A stretch of DNA of 64,000 bases from Variovorax sp. JS1663 (GCF_002157355.1 NZ_LYMK01000021.1:1-64000); one strand, 5' to 3'; positions 18,699-28,548 are shown, counted from the first letter of the stretch. Made by a program: numbers and translations. The notes: generated from the letters alone by a model not told the origin.

Positions 18699-18746
18699 GT
18701 TCCGCGATCGGTAGCTCTTCTGTAACTGGGGGCCATTTAAGCTGGT
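18699..18746 (+). promoter_or_regulatory. Duplicated 48-bp upstream element, copy 2
   Basis: It sits 34 bases before the start of the hlyD-type gene. It has the same blocks and spacings as the copy at 16815: GTTCC-n-CGATCGGTA, GTAACTGG at +23 and GGT at +45. Here the 11-base pair of half-sites is GTAG/GTAA. Conservation of spacing while the intervening bases differ argues for a protein-binding site. Confidence 0.6.
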
Positions 18747-18779
18747 TCTCATGAATACGCTTGCGCCGAAGGAGGCCGC

Positions 18780-20105
18780 ATGATCGGCGCAGGCTGGATA
18801 CCGAGGTTGCGTTCCTGGATCAAGGACGCGACCCCGGACCGGGATGGCGAGGCGGGCACCCGGGCGGTGCGCTTTCTCACCTGGTCCGTTGCGATCTTCG
18901 TGCTCATCGCCGTCGCATGGGCTGCGATGTTCCATATCGAGGAGATCACGCGCGGCCAGGGCAAGCTGATCCCCGCCGGCCGGGTGCAGGCGGTGCAGAA
19001 CCAGGACGGAGGCGTGCTTTCGGCGATCCATGTGCAGGAAGGCACGCGCGTGAGAGCCGGCCAGTTGCTGGCCGAATTCGACAGCAAATCGCTGGAAGCC
19101 GACTTTGCCGAGCCGCGCCGTCGCTGGCTCCAGAGCCTGGGCGTCATCGCCCGGATCGACGGCGAGCTGGCCGGCCGCCCCCCCGTCTTCCAGCAGGCGC
19201 TCGACGATCAGCCGCAGATCCGCGCCGACGAGCTGGCCGCCTGGCGGACGAATCGCGCCGAACTCGAGGCGACCCTCACGGGCCTGGACGAAGTCGGCCG
19301 GCAAAAGGGCGAACAGCTCGTGCGCGCCCGCAAGGAGTCGGCGCTGAGGCGGGATGAAGCCGACCTGTTGACGAAGGAGCTCGACATCCTTCGTCCGCTG
19401 GTGCCGGCGGTGATCGCCGAAACGGAGATGCTGCGCAAGGAGAGGGAGCTGCTCAACGTCCGCAGCGCGGTCATCCAGCAGGAGCACGCGATCGTGGAGC
19501 TGACCAGCGCGCTCGCCCAGAACCGGGCGGATCGCGCCAAGGCGATGGGCGACTATCGCGCGCGGCTCCAGAGGGAGCTCGCGGATCGCCGCGCCGATGT
19601 GGACATCAACGCCCCGAAAAGCGTGGCCCGCGCAGACAGGGTGGCGCGCAGCCGGGTCGTGGCGCCCATCGACGGACTCGTGAAGCAGGTGTACTTCCGG
19701 CACCAGGGGCAGGTCGTGCCGCCGGGCGGCGTGGTCCTGGACATCGTGCCGTCGCAGGATGTCCTGCAGATCGAGGCGCGCATCCTGCCGGGCGATGTGG
19801 GCTTTCTTCGCAAGGGCCAGCCGGTCCGCGTGAAGGTCTCGACCTTCGATTTCGCGGTCTACGGTGCCATCGACGGTGTCGTGCGCGAGATCAGCGCCGA
19901 CACGATCCAGGAGAAGGACGGCAAGGAGTTCTACCTGGTGCAGATCGCGCTGCAGGGCGAGCTCAAGGACAAGGTGGGGCGAGCGCTGCAGCTGGTCTCG
20001 GGAATGCAGGTGAACGTGGACATCGTCACGGGAACCCGGACCGTGCTCACCTACCTGTTCAAGCCGATCGTGCGCGGGTTGAACCAAAGCTTCACGGAAA
20101 GGTAG
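18780..20105 (+). CDS. Type I secretion membrane-fusion (HlyD/LapC family) protein
   Basis: 441 residues. It would form the periplasmic adaptor joining the ABC exporter to the TolC-type channel. One N-terminal membrane helix lies at about residues 30-52 after a short cytoplasmic tail. The lipoyl-like halves follow: QNQDGGVLSAIHVQEGTRV near residue 80 and ARSRVVAPIDGLVKQVYF near 290, with a long alpha-hairpin between them. The beta-barrel end (LQIEARILPGDVGFL) is as expected. Start ATG 18780 has AAGGAGG six bases upstream. The stop is four bases from the tolC-type start. Confidence 0.93.
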   Translation: MIGAGWIPRLRSWIKDATPDRDGEAGTRAVRFLTWSVAIFVLIAVAWAAMFHIEEITRGQGKLIPAGRVQAVQNQDGGVLSAIHVQEGTRVRAGQLLAEFDSKSLEADFAEPRRRWLQSLGVIARIDGELAGRPPVFQQALDDQPQIRADELAAWRTNRAELEATLTGLDEVGRQKGEQLVRARKESALRRDEADLLTKELDILRPLVPAVIAETEMLRKERELLNVRSAVIQQEHAIVELTSALAQNRADRAKAMGDYRARLQRELADRRADVDINAPKSVARADRVARSRVVAPIDGLVKQVYFRHQGQVVPPGGVVLDIVPSQDVLQIEARILPGDVGFLRKGQPVRVKVSTFDFAVYGAIDGVVREISADTIQEKDGKEFYLVQIALQGELKDKVGRALQLVSGMQVNVDIVTGTRTVLTYLFKPIVRGLNQSFTER

Positions 20106-20109
20106 CGCA

Positions 20110-21435
20110 ATGCGAGCATGGGTCCTTACGTGCGTGCGTACATGCGTGGTCCTGTCTGTCTGTGCGGCCCTGCCGGCGTTGGCCGCCGACCGCGTGTCGA
20201 TCCAGGAAGTCCTGCGCAAGGTCGTCGCGACCGATCCGCAGATCGCCATGCGGCAGGCCAGCCTGAATGCCGCGGAGGCCGAACGGCGGGCGAGTGAAGC
20301 GGTGTTGTATCCGTCCGTGGATCTGTCGACACAAGCCGGTCGGGCCGCGCGCAATGACGTAGGGGGGGCAGCTTCGTCCAGCGCCGACGATGGCCTTTCG
20401 CGCCCGGGCAGGTCGACGTCGCTGACGGTCTCGCAACTGCTGTTCGATGCCGGCAAGAGTTCTGCGCAGGTGCAGATCTCGCAACTGAGAGCCGACAGGG
20501 AGAGGATCGCACTGAGAAAGACGATCGACGAACGCGTCCTCGTCGCACTCCAGGCGTCGCTGGATCTGGCGGCCCAGCGCAGCAAGCTCGACCAGGTGAA
20601 GGCCGTCGAGGGTCGCCTCGAGCGCCTTGTCTCGATCGTGGAGGGGCGCTTGAGATCCGGGCAGGCACCGCTGGTCGAGTTGCGCCGTGCGCAGTCACGG
20701 CTTCTGGATCAGCGTCGTGCGGTTGCCGAGGCCAGCGGGCTTCGTCGCCAGGCGGAGCAGCGCTTCCTGCTCGTGACAGGCGTTGCGGGCACGGACCTCG
20801 AGCTCGGATCGATGCCGGCCCGGCAGCTCGATCCACGCGAGATCGGGAAGCTCAGGGCGGCATGTCAGAAGCAGTGTCTCGATGTTGCCGACGCGGAGCT
20901 CGCCGTGGAGGCCGCCCGCCGCGAGGTCGACGCGACCACGTCGGCGTTTCTGCCGAAGGTGGTCCTGCAGGCGAGCGCTGCGCACAACATGAACTCGACC
21001 GGCGCCCCGGACCACTATTCGTCCCGCAACGTCTGGGTGGTCGCGACGTGGAACCTGTATTCGGGAGGCGGGGACCTTGCGCGTCGTCGCTCGGCTCACG
21101 AGCGGGTCGCCGCGGGCGAGGCGCAGACGCAAGCGGTGGTGCAGCAGGCGACCGGCGACTTCGACAAGCTGGAGCAGGAGTACCTGACGGCCATCGAGGT
21201 CGAGCGCCTGGCCCGGTCTGCGGCCGAGGTTGCGGCAGATACGCGCAGCCTTGCCGAGCGAGGCTACGAGGCCGGTGTCAGACCGCTTCTCGACGTGGCA
21301 GACACGCTCGTCGAAGAGGCACGCGCCCAGGCCAATGTGATCGATGCAGGCACGCAGAAAGCGTTCGCGCAGTACCGGCTGTTGACATTGGTCGGTGACC
21401 TGGCGGCGCGCATGGGGGCGGTCGCGGAGTCCTGA
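20110..21435 (+). CDS. TolC-family outer-membrane channel of the type I system
   Basis: 441 residues with a signal peptide (cleavage about ALPALAA-DRV). The two outer-membrane-efflux repeats are present (one begins DPQIAMRQASLNAAEAE, the second near DVADAELAVEAARREVD), with the usual helical barrel heptads and a C-terminal half ending in LLTLVGDLAARMG. It starts four bases after hlyD and ends just before a strong terminator, so it closes the secretion operon. The outer-membrane position is family knowledge. Confidence 0.92.
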   Translation: MRAWVLTCVRTCVVLSVCAALPALAADRVSIQEVLRKVVATDPQIAMRQASLNAAEAERRASEAVLYPSVDLSTQAGRAARNDVGGAASSSADDGLSRPGRSTSLTVSQLLFDAGKSSAQVQISQLRADRERIALRKTIDERVLVALQASLDLAAQRSKLDQVKAVEGRLERLVSIVEGRLRSGQAPLVELRRAQSRLLDQRRAVAEASGLRRQAEQRFLLVTGVAGTDLELGSMPARQLDPREIGKLRAACQKQCLDVADAELAVEAARREVDATTSAFLPKVVLQASAAHNMNSTGAPDHYSSRNVWVVATWNLYSGGGDLARRRSAHERVAAGEAQTQAVVQQATGDFDKLEQEYLTAIEVERLARSAAEVAADTRSLAERGYEAGVRPLLDVADTLVEEARAQANVIDAGTQKAFAQYRLLTLVGDLAARMGAVAES

Positions 21436-21448
21436 GATGCCCCAAAGA

Positions 21449-21491
21449 GCAAAAGGCCGCTATCTCTGGAGATAGCGGCCTTTGCTTTTTT
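21449..21491 (+). terminator. Rho-independent terminator of the secretion operon
   Basis: A perfect 15-bp stem (arms 21452-21466 and 21469-21483, AAAGGCCGCTATCTC) has a two-base loop and is followed within three bases by six T. It starts 16 bases after the TolC-type stop. Outer bases AGCA/TGCT can extend the stem. Confidence 0.92.
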
Positions 21492-21497
21492 GTCTAT

Positions 21498-21573
21498 TGG
21501 TGCCGGAGAGATGATTCGAACACCCGACCTTCTCATTACGAATGAGCTGCTCTACCGACTGAGCTACACCGGC
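21498..21573 (-). tRNA. tRNA-Thr (anticodon CGU)
   Basis: The reverse strand folds as a 76-base cloverleaf with encoded CCA. It starts GCCGGTGTAGCTC, the anticodon loop is TTCGTAA (anticodon CGU, reads ACG), the T-arm is GGGTGTTCGAATC, and it ends CCGGCACCA. One T-T mismatch is seen in the acceptor stem. It is transcribed toward the TolC-type gene, with fbp ending 11 bases upstream of its 5' end. Confidence 0.95.
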
Positions 21574-21584
21574 TAAGCCCGCGA

Positions 21585-22592
21585 TTATAGCGCCTGATGG
21601 TAGCCGGTCACGCGCTCGACCTCGTTCTTCGATCCCAAAACCACGGCCACGCGCTCGTGCAGCTTGGTGGGTTCCAGGTCGAGGATGCGCTGGCGGCCGT
21701 TGGTGGCGGCGCCGCCGGCCTGCTCGACCAGCCAACTCATGGGGTTGGCCTCGTACATCAGGCGCAGCTTGCCGGCCTTCTCGGGCTCGCGCTTGTCCCA
21801 GGGGTACATGAAGACGCCGCCGCGCATCAGGATGCGGTGCACGTCCGCCACCATGCTGGCGATCCAGCGCATGTTGAAGTCCTTGCCGCGCGGGCCGTCC
21901 TTGCCGGCCAGGCACTCGTCGATGTAGCGCTTCACGGGGGCATCCCAGTGGCGCATGTTGCTCATGTTGACGGCGAATTCCTTGGTGTCCGCGGGAATCT
22001 GGATGTCCTCCTGCGTGAGCATGAAGGAGCCCTGCTCGCGGTCCAGCGTGAACATGGCGACACCGTTGCCCACGGTCAGCACCAGCGTGGTCTGCGGGCC
22101 GTAGATGCAGTAGCCGGCCGCCACCTGCCTGGTGCCTGCCTGCAGGAAGTCGGCCTCCTGCACGCCGGGTGAGCCCTCGGGCTTCTTGAGTACGCTGAAG
22201 ATGGTGCCGATGCTGACGTTGACGTCGATGTTGCTGGAGCCGTCGAGCGGATCGAAGAGCAGGAGGTACTCGCCCTGCGGATAGCGGTTGGGCACGACGT
22301 AGATGCTGTCCATCTCCTCGCTGGCCATGGCGGCTAGGTGGCCGCCCCACTCGTTGGCCTCGATCAGCACCTCGTTGGCGATGATGTCGAGCTTCTTCTG
22401 GACCTCGCCCTGCACGTTCTCGCTATCGGCCGAGCCGAGCACGTTGCCGAGCGCGCCCTTGTTGACGGCCTGGCTGATGCCCTTGCAGGCGCGCGCCACG
22501 ACTTCGAGCAGAAGCCGCAGCTGGCCGGGGATGAGGCCGTCGGCGCGCTGCTGTTCGATCAGGTAGCGGGTGAGGGAAATGCTCTTGGGCAT
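21585..22592 (-). CDS. fbp: Fructose-1,6-bisphosphatase, class I
   Basis: 335 residues, the usual length for the family. It hydrolyses fructose 1,6-bisphosphate to fructose 6-phosphate in gluconeogenesis and the Calvin cycle. The metal and substrate motif [19 protein letters not shown] is at about residues 112-130. ASEEMD earlier supplies acidic metal ligands, and [12 protein letters not shown] and [15 protein letters not shown] occur near the C-terminus. It lies 24 bases downstream of pepN on the same strand, so the two may be co-transcribed. Confidence 0.97.
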   Translation of the reverse strand: MPKSISLTRYLIEQQRADGLIPGQLRLLLEVVARACKGISQAVNKGALGNVLGSADSENVQGEVQKKLDIIANEVLIEANEWGGHLAAMASEEMDSIYVVPNRYPQGEYLLLFDPLDGSSNIDVNVSIGTIFSVLKKPEGSPGVQEADFLQAGTRQVAAGYCIYGPQTTLVLTVGNGVAMFTLDREQGSFMLTQEDIQIPADTKEFAVNMSNMRHWDAPVKRYIDECLAGKDGPRGKDFNMRWIASMVADVHRILMRGGVFMYPWDKREPEKAGKLRLMYEANPMSWLVEQAGGAATNGRQRILDLEPTKLHERVAVVLGSKNEVERVTGYHQAL

Positions 22593-22616
22593 TCAAAAGA
22601 CTCCGGGTTGAATGGG

Positions 22617-25310
22617 TTATGCAGCCAGCGCACGAGTGACGACTTCGTGCGTGTCCTTGCTGAGGTCGGGCTTGGAAGCGACGCGCATGATGGCTTCGCG
22701 GGCTGCGCTGCGGTAGGGCTCGGCCAGCTTGCTCCAGCGGTCGAGCGCGCGTGCAAGGCGGGCCGCGACCTGCGGGTTGATGGCGTCGAGCTCGATCACG
22801 CGCTCGCTCCAGAACACGTAGCCCGCGGCGTCGGCGCGGTGCAGCGCGCCGGGGTTGGCGTTGCAGTAGCTGAAGATCACGCTGCGCGCGCGGTTCGGGT
22901 TCTTGAGCGAGAAGTCGGGGTGTTTCATCAGCTGCTTGACCAGCGGCAGGATGTCGCCGCCGCGGTCGGGGGCGCCGGCCTGCAGCGAGAACCACTTGTC
23001 GATGACCAGCGCCTCGTCCTTGAACATGGCGTGGAAGCGCGCGAGCGCCTGCGCCGCCAGCGCATGGCCGGAGGAGACCAGGGCGTTGAGCGCGTTGAAG
23101 CGGTCGGTCATGTTGCCGGCGTCCTTGAAGCGCTGCAGCGTCTTGCCGGGCCAGACCGCATCGCCGGAGCCGCGCGCGGCAAGGCAGAGGTAGACCAGCG
23201 CGAGGCCGGCCAGCGCACGTCGGCCGGAGGACTGCGGGTCGGGGCTGTAGGGGCCGGTCTCGCGGTTCTGCTCGTAGGCCTCTTCCCAGTCGGCGAAGAG
23301 GCCGGTGGCGAGCTGGGCGCGCATGGCTTCGCGCACGGCATGTACGCGCTGCGGATCGACCACGTCCAGCTGTTCGGCGATATAGGTCTCCGAGGGCAGG
23401 GTGAGTACCAGTTCCTTGAAGGCGGCGTCGAGCTGCGGATCACGCAGCACGCGGCGCATGGCCTCGAGGTAGGCCTCGCCCAGCGGCGCCTCTGCGGGGC
23501 CGGCGGCCGGCCCGTCGATGGCCTGGATCGCGGCGCGCAGCGCCAGGCGCTGACCCGCTTCCCAGCGGTTGAAGGGATCGGTGTCGTGGGCCAGCAGGGC
23601 GAGCAGCTGCGCGTCGCTGTAGTCGTGGTCGAGGATCACCGGCGCGCTGAAGCCGCGCAGGATCGAGGGCACGGGCTCGGCGTCGACGTTGACGAAGGTG
23701 AACTGCTCGCCGGCGTGCGTGAGCACGAGGGTGCGCGTACCCGCGCCCGGCGCGTCCTCGCCCGAAAGCTGCAGCGGCAGCTCGCGGCCGTCCCCGCCCA
23801 GCAGGCCCAGGTTGACCGGGATCACGAAGGGCTCCTTGAAGGGCTGGCCCGGCGTGGGCGGGCAGCTCTGCACGAAGCTGAGGGTGTAGGTGCGCTGCGC
23901 GGCGTCGTACACGCCGTGGGCCGACAGGCGCGGCGTGCCGGCCTGGCTGTACCAGCGCTTGAACTGGGGCAGCAGGCGCGCGAGCTCGGAATCGGGGTTG
24001 GCGTCGGCGATGGCCTGGGCGAAGTCGTCACAGGTCACGGCCTGGCCGTCGTGGCGCTCGAAGTACAGCGTGATGCCGCGCGCGAAGCCCTGGCGGCCGA
24101 CCAGGGTCTGCATCATGCGCACCACCTCGGCACCCTTCTCGTAGATGGTGACGGTGTAGAAGTTGCTGATCTCGATGTAGCTGTCGGGCCGCACCGGGTG
24201 CGCCATCGGGCCCGCGTCCTCGGGGAACTGGGCGGTGCGCAGCACGCGCACGTCCTCGATGCGCTTGACGGCGCGCGCTGAGGGCTCCGCGCACAGGTCC
24301 TGGCTGAACTCCTGGTCGCGGAAGACGGTGAGGCCTTCCTTGAGCGAGAGCTGGAACCAGTCGCGGCAGGTCACGCGGTCGCCGCTCCAGTTGTGGAAGT
24401 ACTCGTGGCCGACCACGCTTTCGATGTTGCTGTAGTCGGCGTCGGTCGCGGTAGCCTGGTTGGCCAGAACGTACTTCGTGTTGAAGATGTTGAGGCCCTT
24501 GTTCTCCATCGCGCCCATGTTGAAGTCGCTGGTGGCGACGATCATGAAGCGGTCCAGGTCCAGCGGCAGGCCGAAGCGGGCCTCGTCCCAAGCGACCGAG
24601 TTGATCAGCGAGTTCATCGCATGCTCGGTCTTGTCGAGGTCGCCGGCTCGCACGTAGACCTGCAGCAGGTGCTCCTTGCCGTTGCGCGCCTTGATGCGCT
24701 GCTCGCGCGCCACCAGCTTGCCGGCCACCAGCGCGAACAGGTAGCTGGGCTTGCGGAAGGGGTCCACCCACTTGGCGAAATGGCGGCCGTCGGGCAGTTC
24801 GCCCTGCTCGACCAGGTTGCCGTTGGACAGCAGCACGGGGTAGGCGTCGCGGCTGGCGCGGATGGTCACCGTGTAGCTGGCCATCACGTCGGGGCGGTCG
24901 AGGAAGTAGGTGATGCGGCGGAAGCCCTCGGCCTCGCACTGGGTGAAGAAGGTGTCCTCGCTCACGAACAGGCCCATGAGCTTGGTGTTCTTGGCCGGCG
25001 CGCAGGTGGTGAAGATCTCCAGCTCGAAGGAGTCGGGCAGGTTGTCGATGAGGAGCTGGTCGGCCTCCATGCGGAAGGAGGCGCCCTGGCCGTCGACCAG
25101 CACGCGCGCCAGGTTGAGCTCGTCGCCGTCCAGGCGCAGCGGCTCGGTGGCCACGTCGGGATTGCGGCGCAGGCGCATGCGGTTGAGCACGCGGGTCTTG
25201 GCCGGGTCCAGGTCGAAAGTCAGGTCGACGGTGTCGATCCAGTAGGCGGGGGCGCGGTAGTCCTCGCGGCGAATCGCCACGGGCTCGGCTTGGGCATCAC
25301 GCATATGCAT
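22617..25310 (-). CDS. pepN: Aminopeptidase N (M1 family zinc metallopeptidase)
   Basis: 897 residues from ATG 25310, preceded by GGAG seven bases upstream; ATG 25304 is an alternative. The open frame runs further upstream, but that part reads as non-coding Arg/Pro-rich sequence over prfB. It has the exopeptidase motif GAMENKGLNIF and the zinc site HEYFHNW with the downstream Glu of LKEGLTVFRDQEF. The long C-terminal helical domain matches proteobacterial PepN. It removes N-terminal residues from cytoplasmic peptides. It starts 20 bases after prfB. Confidence 0.95.
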   Translation of the reverse strand: MHMRDAQAEPVAIRREDYRAPAYWIDTVDLTFDLDPAKTRVLNRMRLRRNPDVATEPLRLDGDELNLARVLVDGQGASFRMEADQLLIDNLPDSFELEIFTTCAPAKNTKLMGLFVSEDTFFTQCEAEGFRRITYFLDRPDVMASYTVTIRASRDAYPVLLSNGNLVEQGELPDGRHFAKWVDPFRKPSYLFALVAGKLVAREQRIKARNGKEHLLQVYVRAGDLDKTEHAMNSLINSVAWDEARFGLPLDLDRFMIVATSDFNMGAMENKGLNIFNTKYVLANQATATDADYSNIESVVGHEYFHNWSGDRVTCRDWFQLSLKEGLTVFRDQEFSQDLCAEPSARAVKRIEDVRVLRTAQFPEDAGPMAHPVRPDSYIEISNFYTVTIYEKGAEVVRMMQTLVGRQGFARGITLYFERHDGQAVTCDDFAQAIADANPDSELARLLPQFKRWYSQAGTPRLSAHGVYDAAQRTYTLSFVQSCPPTPGQPFKEPFVIPVNLGLLGGDGRELPLQLSGEDAPGAGTRTLVLTHAGEQFTFVNVDAEPVPSILRGFSAPVILDHDYSDAQLLALLAHDTDPFNRWEAGQRLALRAAIQAIDGPAAGPAEAPLGEAYLEAMRRVLRDPQLDAAFKELVLTLPSETYIAEQLDVVDPQRVHAVREAMRAQLATGLFADWEEAYEQNRETGPYSPDPQSSGRRALAGLALVYLCLAARGSGDAVWPGKTLQRFKDAGNMTDRFNALNALVSSGHALAAQALARFHAMFKDEALVIDKWFSLQAGAPDRGGDILPLVKQLMKHPDFSLKNPNRARSVIFSYCNANPGALHRADAAGYVFWSERVIELDAINPQVAARLARALDRWSKLAEPYRSAAREAIMRVASKPDLSKDTHEVVTRALAA

Positions 25311-25330
25311 CGAGTGTCTCCAGGGAACTT

Positions 25331-26435
25331 CTAAACGCCTTGTTTCAACGAGGCTTCGATGAAGACGTCGAGGTCGCCGTCCAGCACCTTCTGGGTGGCG
25401 GAGATCTCGACGTTGGTGCGCAGGTCCTTGATGCGGCTGTTGTCCAGCACGTAGCTGCGGATCTGGTGGCCCCAGCCGACGTCGGTCTTGCCTTCCTCGA
25501 GCTTCTGCTGCTCTTCCATGCGCTTGCGCATCTCGTGGTCGTACAGGCGCGAGCGCAGGCGCTTCCAGGCGACGTCGCGGTTGCTGTGCTGGCTGCGGCT
25601 GTCCTGGCACTGCACCACGATGCCGGTGGGCATGTGCGTGAGGCGCACGGCCGAATCGGTCTTGTTGATGTGCTGGCCGCCGGCGCCGCTGGCGCGGAAG
25701 GTGTCCACGCGCACGTCGGCCGGGTTGATCTCGATCTCGATCGAGTCGTCGATCTCGGGGTAGACGAAGATGCTGGCGAAGCTGGTGTGCCGCCCGCCGG
25801 ACGAATCGAAGGGCGACTTGCGCACCAGGCGGTGCACGCCGGTCTCGGTGCGCAGCAGGCCGAAGGCGTATTCGCCCTCGACCTTGATGGTGGCGCTCTT
25901 GATGCCGGCGGTGTCGCCGGGCGTCTCGTCCTCGATCTGGGTCTTGAAGCCTTTGCGCTCGGCGTATTTCAGGTACTGGCGCAGCAGCATGCTGGCCCAG
26001 TCGCAGGCCTCGGTGCCGCCGGCGCCGGCCTGGATGTCGACGAAGGCGTTGAGCGGATCGGCCGGGTTGTTGAACATCCGGCGGAACTCGAGCTGCTGGA
26101 TGTCGGCCTCGAGCTTGGCGGCGTCATCGGCGATGGCCTGCAGGCCGGCGATGTCGCCTTCCTCCTTCGACATCTCGTACAGCTCGGTGTTGTCGGAGAG
26201 GCCGCTGCCCAGCCGGTCGAGCGTGATCACCACGTCGTCGAGCGACTTCTTTTCCTTGCCCAGCTCCTGGGCCTTCTTCGGGTCGTTCCAGACCGCGGGA
26301 TCTTCGAGCGATGCGTTGACCGTCCTCAGACGTTCGGACTTGGCATCGTAGTCAAAGATACCTCCGTAGGTCGACCGTCCTGGCGCTCAGGTCCGCGAGG
26401 GTTGCGCCGATTTGATTGATTTGCTCTGCATCCAT
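25331..26435 (-). CDS. prfB: Peptide chain release factor 2, with programmed +1 frameshift
   Basis: Recognises UGA and UAA stop codons and triggers peptide release. The first 27 codons run from ATG 26435 ([18 protein letters not shown]...) to CTT and then an in-frame TGA. A +1 shift over the T at 26354 joins a 340-codon second frame, giving 367 residues, matching the family. The second frame carries SPF ([14 protein letters not shown]), the RF2 stop-recognition motif, and GGQ ([17 protein letters not shown]), the catalytic motif. Ordinary gene finders would call only the second frame. Confidence 0.97.
26352..26366 (-). promoter_or_regulatory. prfB: prfB autoregulatory frameshift signal
   Basis: On the minus strand the sequence reads CGGAGG TAT CTT TGA C. 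An internal Shine-Dalgarno-like GGAGG lies three bases before the CTT slip codon, followed by TGA and C, as in the classic prfB site. Low RF2 slows termination at TGA and favours the shift, so RF2 controls its own synthesis. Confidence 0.95.
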
Positions 26436-26483
26436 GGGGAATCCTGACGGTGTTCGGGGAAACCTCGCATTTTCTCATGCCCG

Positions 26484-27410
26484 TCAAGGCCCTTCGCTCT
26501 CCAGGAAAGCCTCGATCAGGGCGGCGACCTGCTTCGGCTGGTCGTGGTGCAGCATGTGGCCGGCATCGTCCACGCGCGCGAGGCGGACATCGCGCACCGA
26601 TTGGAGGCGTTCCCGGAAGTCGGCCAGCGTGTAGCGGCCCTTCCACCAGCCGTCCAGGCTGTCGTCGGAGGCCACCACGGCCAGCACCGGGGCCTCGATC
26701 GCGGCATAGAGGGCCAGCATCTCGTCGACCCGGAACAGGTTGGCGTTGATGATCTTGTGGGCCGGGTCGCCCAGGATTTCCCAGCGCGCGCCGCCGTCGG
26801 CCTGGGCCCGGGCGACGGACCAGTGGCTGGCCAGCCAGTCGGCCTTGTCCTGCGAGAGGCGGGGGTTGGTCTTCATCAGGCGGCGTGCCACGCCTTCGGG
26901 GCCGGCATAGGTCGCCAGGGCCATCTCGCCCTTGTGCAGCCGCTTGAGCTGGTCGATCCACTTGCCGTAGCGCCCCGGCGCCTCGGCCGGCTGCAGCGGC
27001 GGCATGCCGAAGCCCTCGAGGTTGACCAGGCGGCGCACGCGCTGCGGCCGGACGCCGCCGTACTGCATCGCGATGTTGCCTCCCATGCTGTGGCCCACCA
27101 GGTCGACGGGCGTGTCGCCGGCGTAGTGGTCGAGCAGCCAGTCGAGATCGGCCAGGTAGTCGGGCATCCAGTAGTTGTCGACCGGGCCGCCCTCGCTCTG
27201 GCCGAAGCCGCGCCAGTCGGGGGCGATCACGTGGCGCTCGGCGGCCAGGGCATCCACCACGAACTGCCAGGATGCGGCCACGTCCATCCAGCCGTGCAGC
27301 AGCACCAGCGGTGGGCGGGACGGCGAGGGCGTGCCCCAGGTGCGGACGTGGTAGCGCAGGGTGCGCACGGGGACGGATTCGCTGCGGGAGGGGCGGAGGG
27401 CTTGGTACAT
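26484..27410 (-). CDS. Alpha/beta hydrolase
   Basis: 308 residues from ATG 27410. The fold is shown by the oxyanion motif LLHGWMD, the nucleophile elbow GHSMGG (Ser about residue 110), an acidic residue in VASDDSLDGW, and the catalytic His in DDAGHMLHHDQP. It has no signal peptide, so it is cytoplasmic. The substrate cannot be read. It is divergent from the aldo/keto reductase, with 76 bases between starts. It is 48 bases upstream of prfB and probably separately transcribed. Confidence 0.85.
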   Translation of the reverse strand: MYQALRPSRSESVPVRTLRYHVRTWGTPSPSRPPLVLLHGWMDVAASWQFVVDALAAERHVIAPDWRGFGQSEGGPVDNYWMPDYLADLDWLLDHYAGDTPVDLVGHSMGGNIAMQYGGVRPQRVRRLVNLEGFGMPPLQPAEAPGRYGKWIDQLKRLHKGEMALATYAGPEGVARRLMKTNPRLSQDKADWLASHWSVARAQADGGARWEILGDPAHKIINANLFRVDEMLALYAAIEAPVLAVVASDDSLDGWWKGRYTLADFRERLQSVRDVRLARVDDAGHMLHHDQPKQVAALIEAFLESEGP

Positions 27411-27486
27411 GGCCGATCGATGATACGGAGGCTGCGGCAGCCGCGCAGTCCGGCAGCGGACAGTGGCGCGCGGTAGCATTCCGCGC

Positions 27487-28548
27487 ATGCAAAAGATCCA
27501 ACTTGGGCAGAGCGACTTGCGCGTCGCGCCGATCTGCCTCGGCACCATGACCTTCGGCGAGCAGGTGGACGAGCCCACCGCCCACGCCATCCTCCACCGA
27601 TCGCTCGAGCGCGGCGTCGACTTCATCGACACTGCCGAGATGTACGCCGTGCCAGCCCGCAAGGAGACCTGCGGCGCCACCGAGACCATCATCGGCAACT
27701 GGTTCGCGAAGAACCCCGGCGCGCGCGAGAAGGTCGTGCTGGCCACCAAGGTGGCCGGCCCCTCGCGCGGCATGCCTTGGGTGCGCGAGGGCGGTGGGAT
27801 GACGGCGGCCGACATCGTGGCTTCCTGCGAAGGAAGCCTCAAGCGCCTGAAGACGGACGTGATCGACCTCTACCAGATCCACTGGCCTGAGCGCCATGTG
27901 CCTGCCTTCGGCAACATGTACTACGACCCGAAGCGCGAGATCTCGCAGACGCCCATTCGCGAGCAGCTCGAGGCACTGGCCGGCCTGGTGAAGGCGGGCA
28001 AGGTGCGCGCGATCGGCCTGTCGAACGAGACGTCCTATGGCGTGCACGAGTTCGTGTGCCTGGCCGAGCAGCACGGGCTGCCGCGCGTGGCCTCGGTGCA
28101 GAACGTCTACAACCTGTTGCATCGCGGGGTGGAGAACGGGCTGGACGAGACCATGCACCGGCTCGGTGTGTCGCTGCTGGCCTATTCGCCGCTGGGTTTC
28201 GGGCTCCTGACCGGCAAGTACGACGACAGTGGCATCACCGGGCCGTCCGCGCCGCAGAACGCGCGCATCACCCGTTACGAATCGGTGCGCAAGCAGCGCT
28301 GGGGCCGGCCGGAGGCACTTGCCGCGGCCCGGCGCTACAACGCCCTGGCTGCCGCCACCGGCATGACGCCGGTGCAGTTCGCGCTGGCCTTCTGCTACAG
28401 CAAGTGGCAGGTGGCGAGCACCATCATCGGCGTGACCTCGCTGGCTCAGCTGGATGAGGACATCGACACCTGGGGCCACAAGCTCTCGGAGGACGTGCTG
28501 GCTGAGGTCGACAAGCTGCGCTGGGAAATGCGGGACCCTGCGATTTGA
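27487..28548 (+). CDS. Aldo/keto reductase, Tas-like
   Basis: 353 residues from ATG 27487. NADPH-dependent carbonyl reductase fold. The catalytic set is visible: Asp and Tyr in FIDTAEMYAVP, Lys in VLATKVAG, His in DLYQIHWPER. The insert with HVPAFGNMYYDP and the C-terminal TSLAQLDEDIDTW are typical of the Tas/YakC group. The substrate is not evident. Confidence 0.9.
   Translation: MQKIQLGQSDLRVAPICLGTMTFGEQVDEPTAHAILHRSLERGVDFIDTAEMYAVPARKETCGATETIIGNWFAKNPGAREKVVLATKVAGPSRGMPWVREGGGMTAADIVASCEGSLKRLKTDVIDLYQIHWPERHVPAFGNMYYDPKREISQTPIREQLEALAGLVKAGKVRAIGLSNETSYGVHEFVCLAEQHGLPRVASVQNVYNLLHRGVENGLDETMHRLGVSLLAYSPLGFGLLTGKYDDSGITGPSAPQNARITRYESVRKQRWGRPEALAAARRYNALAAATGMTPVQFALAFCYSKWQVASTIIGVTSLAQLDEDIDTWGHKLSEDVLAEVDKLRWEMRDPAI

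Noticed and set aside
21498..21573. tRNA-Thr as an island integration site
   Set aside because: No integrase or duplicated tRNA 3' end was seen near it.
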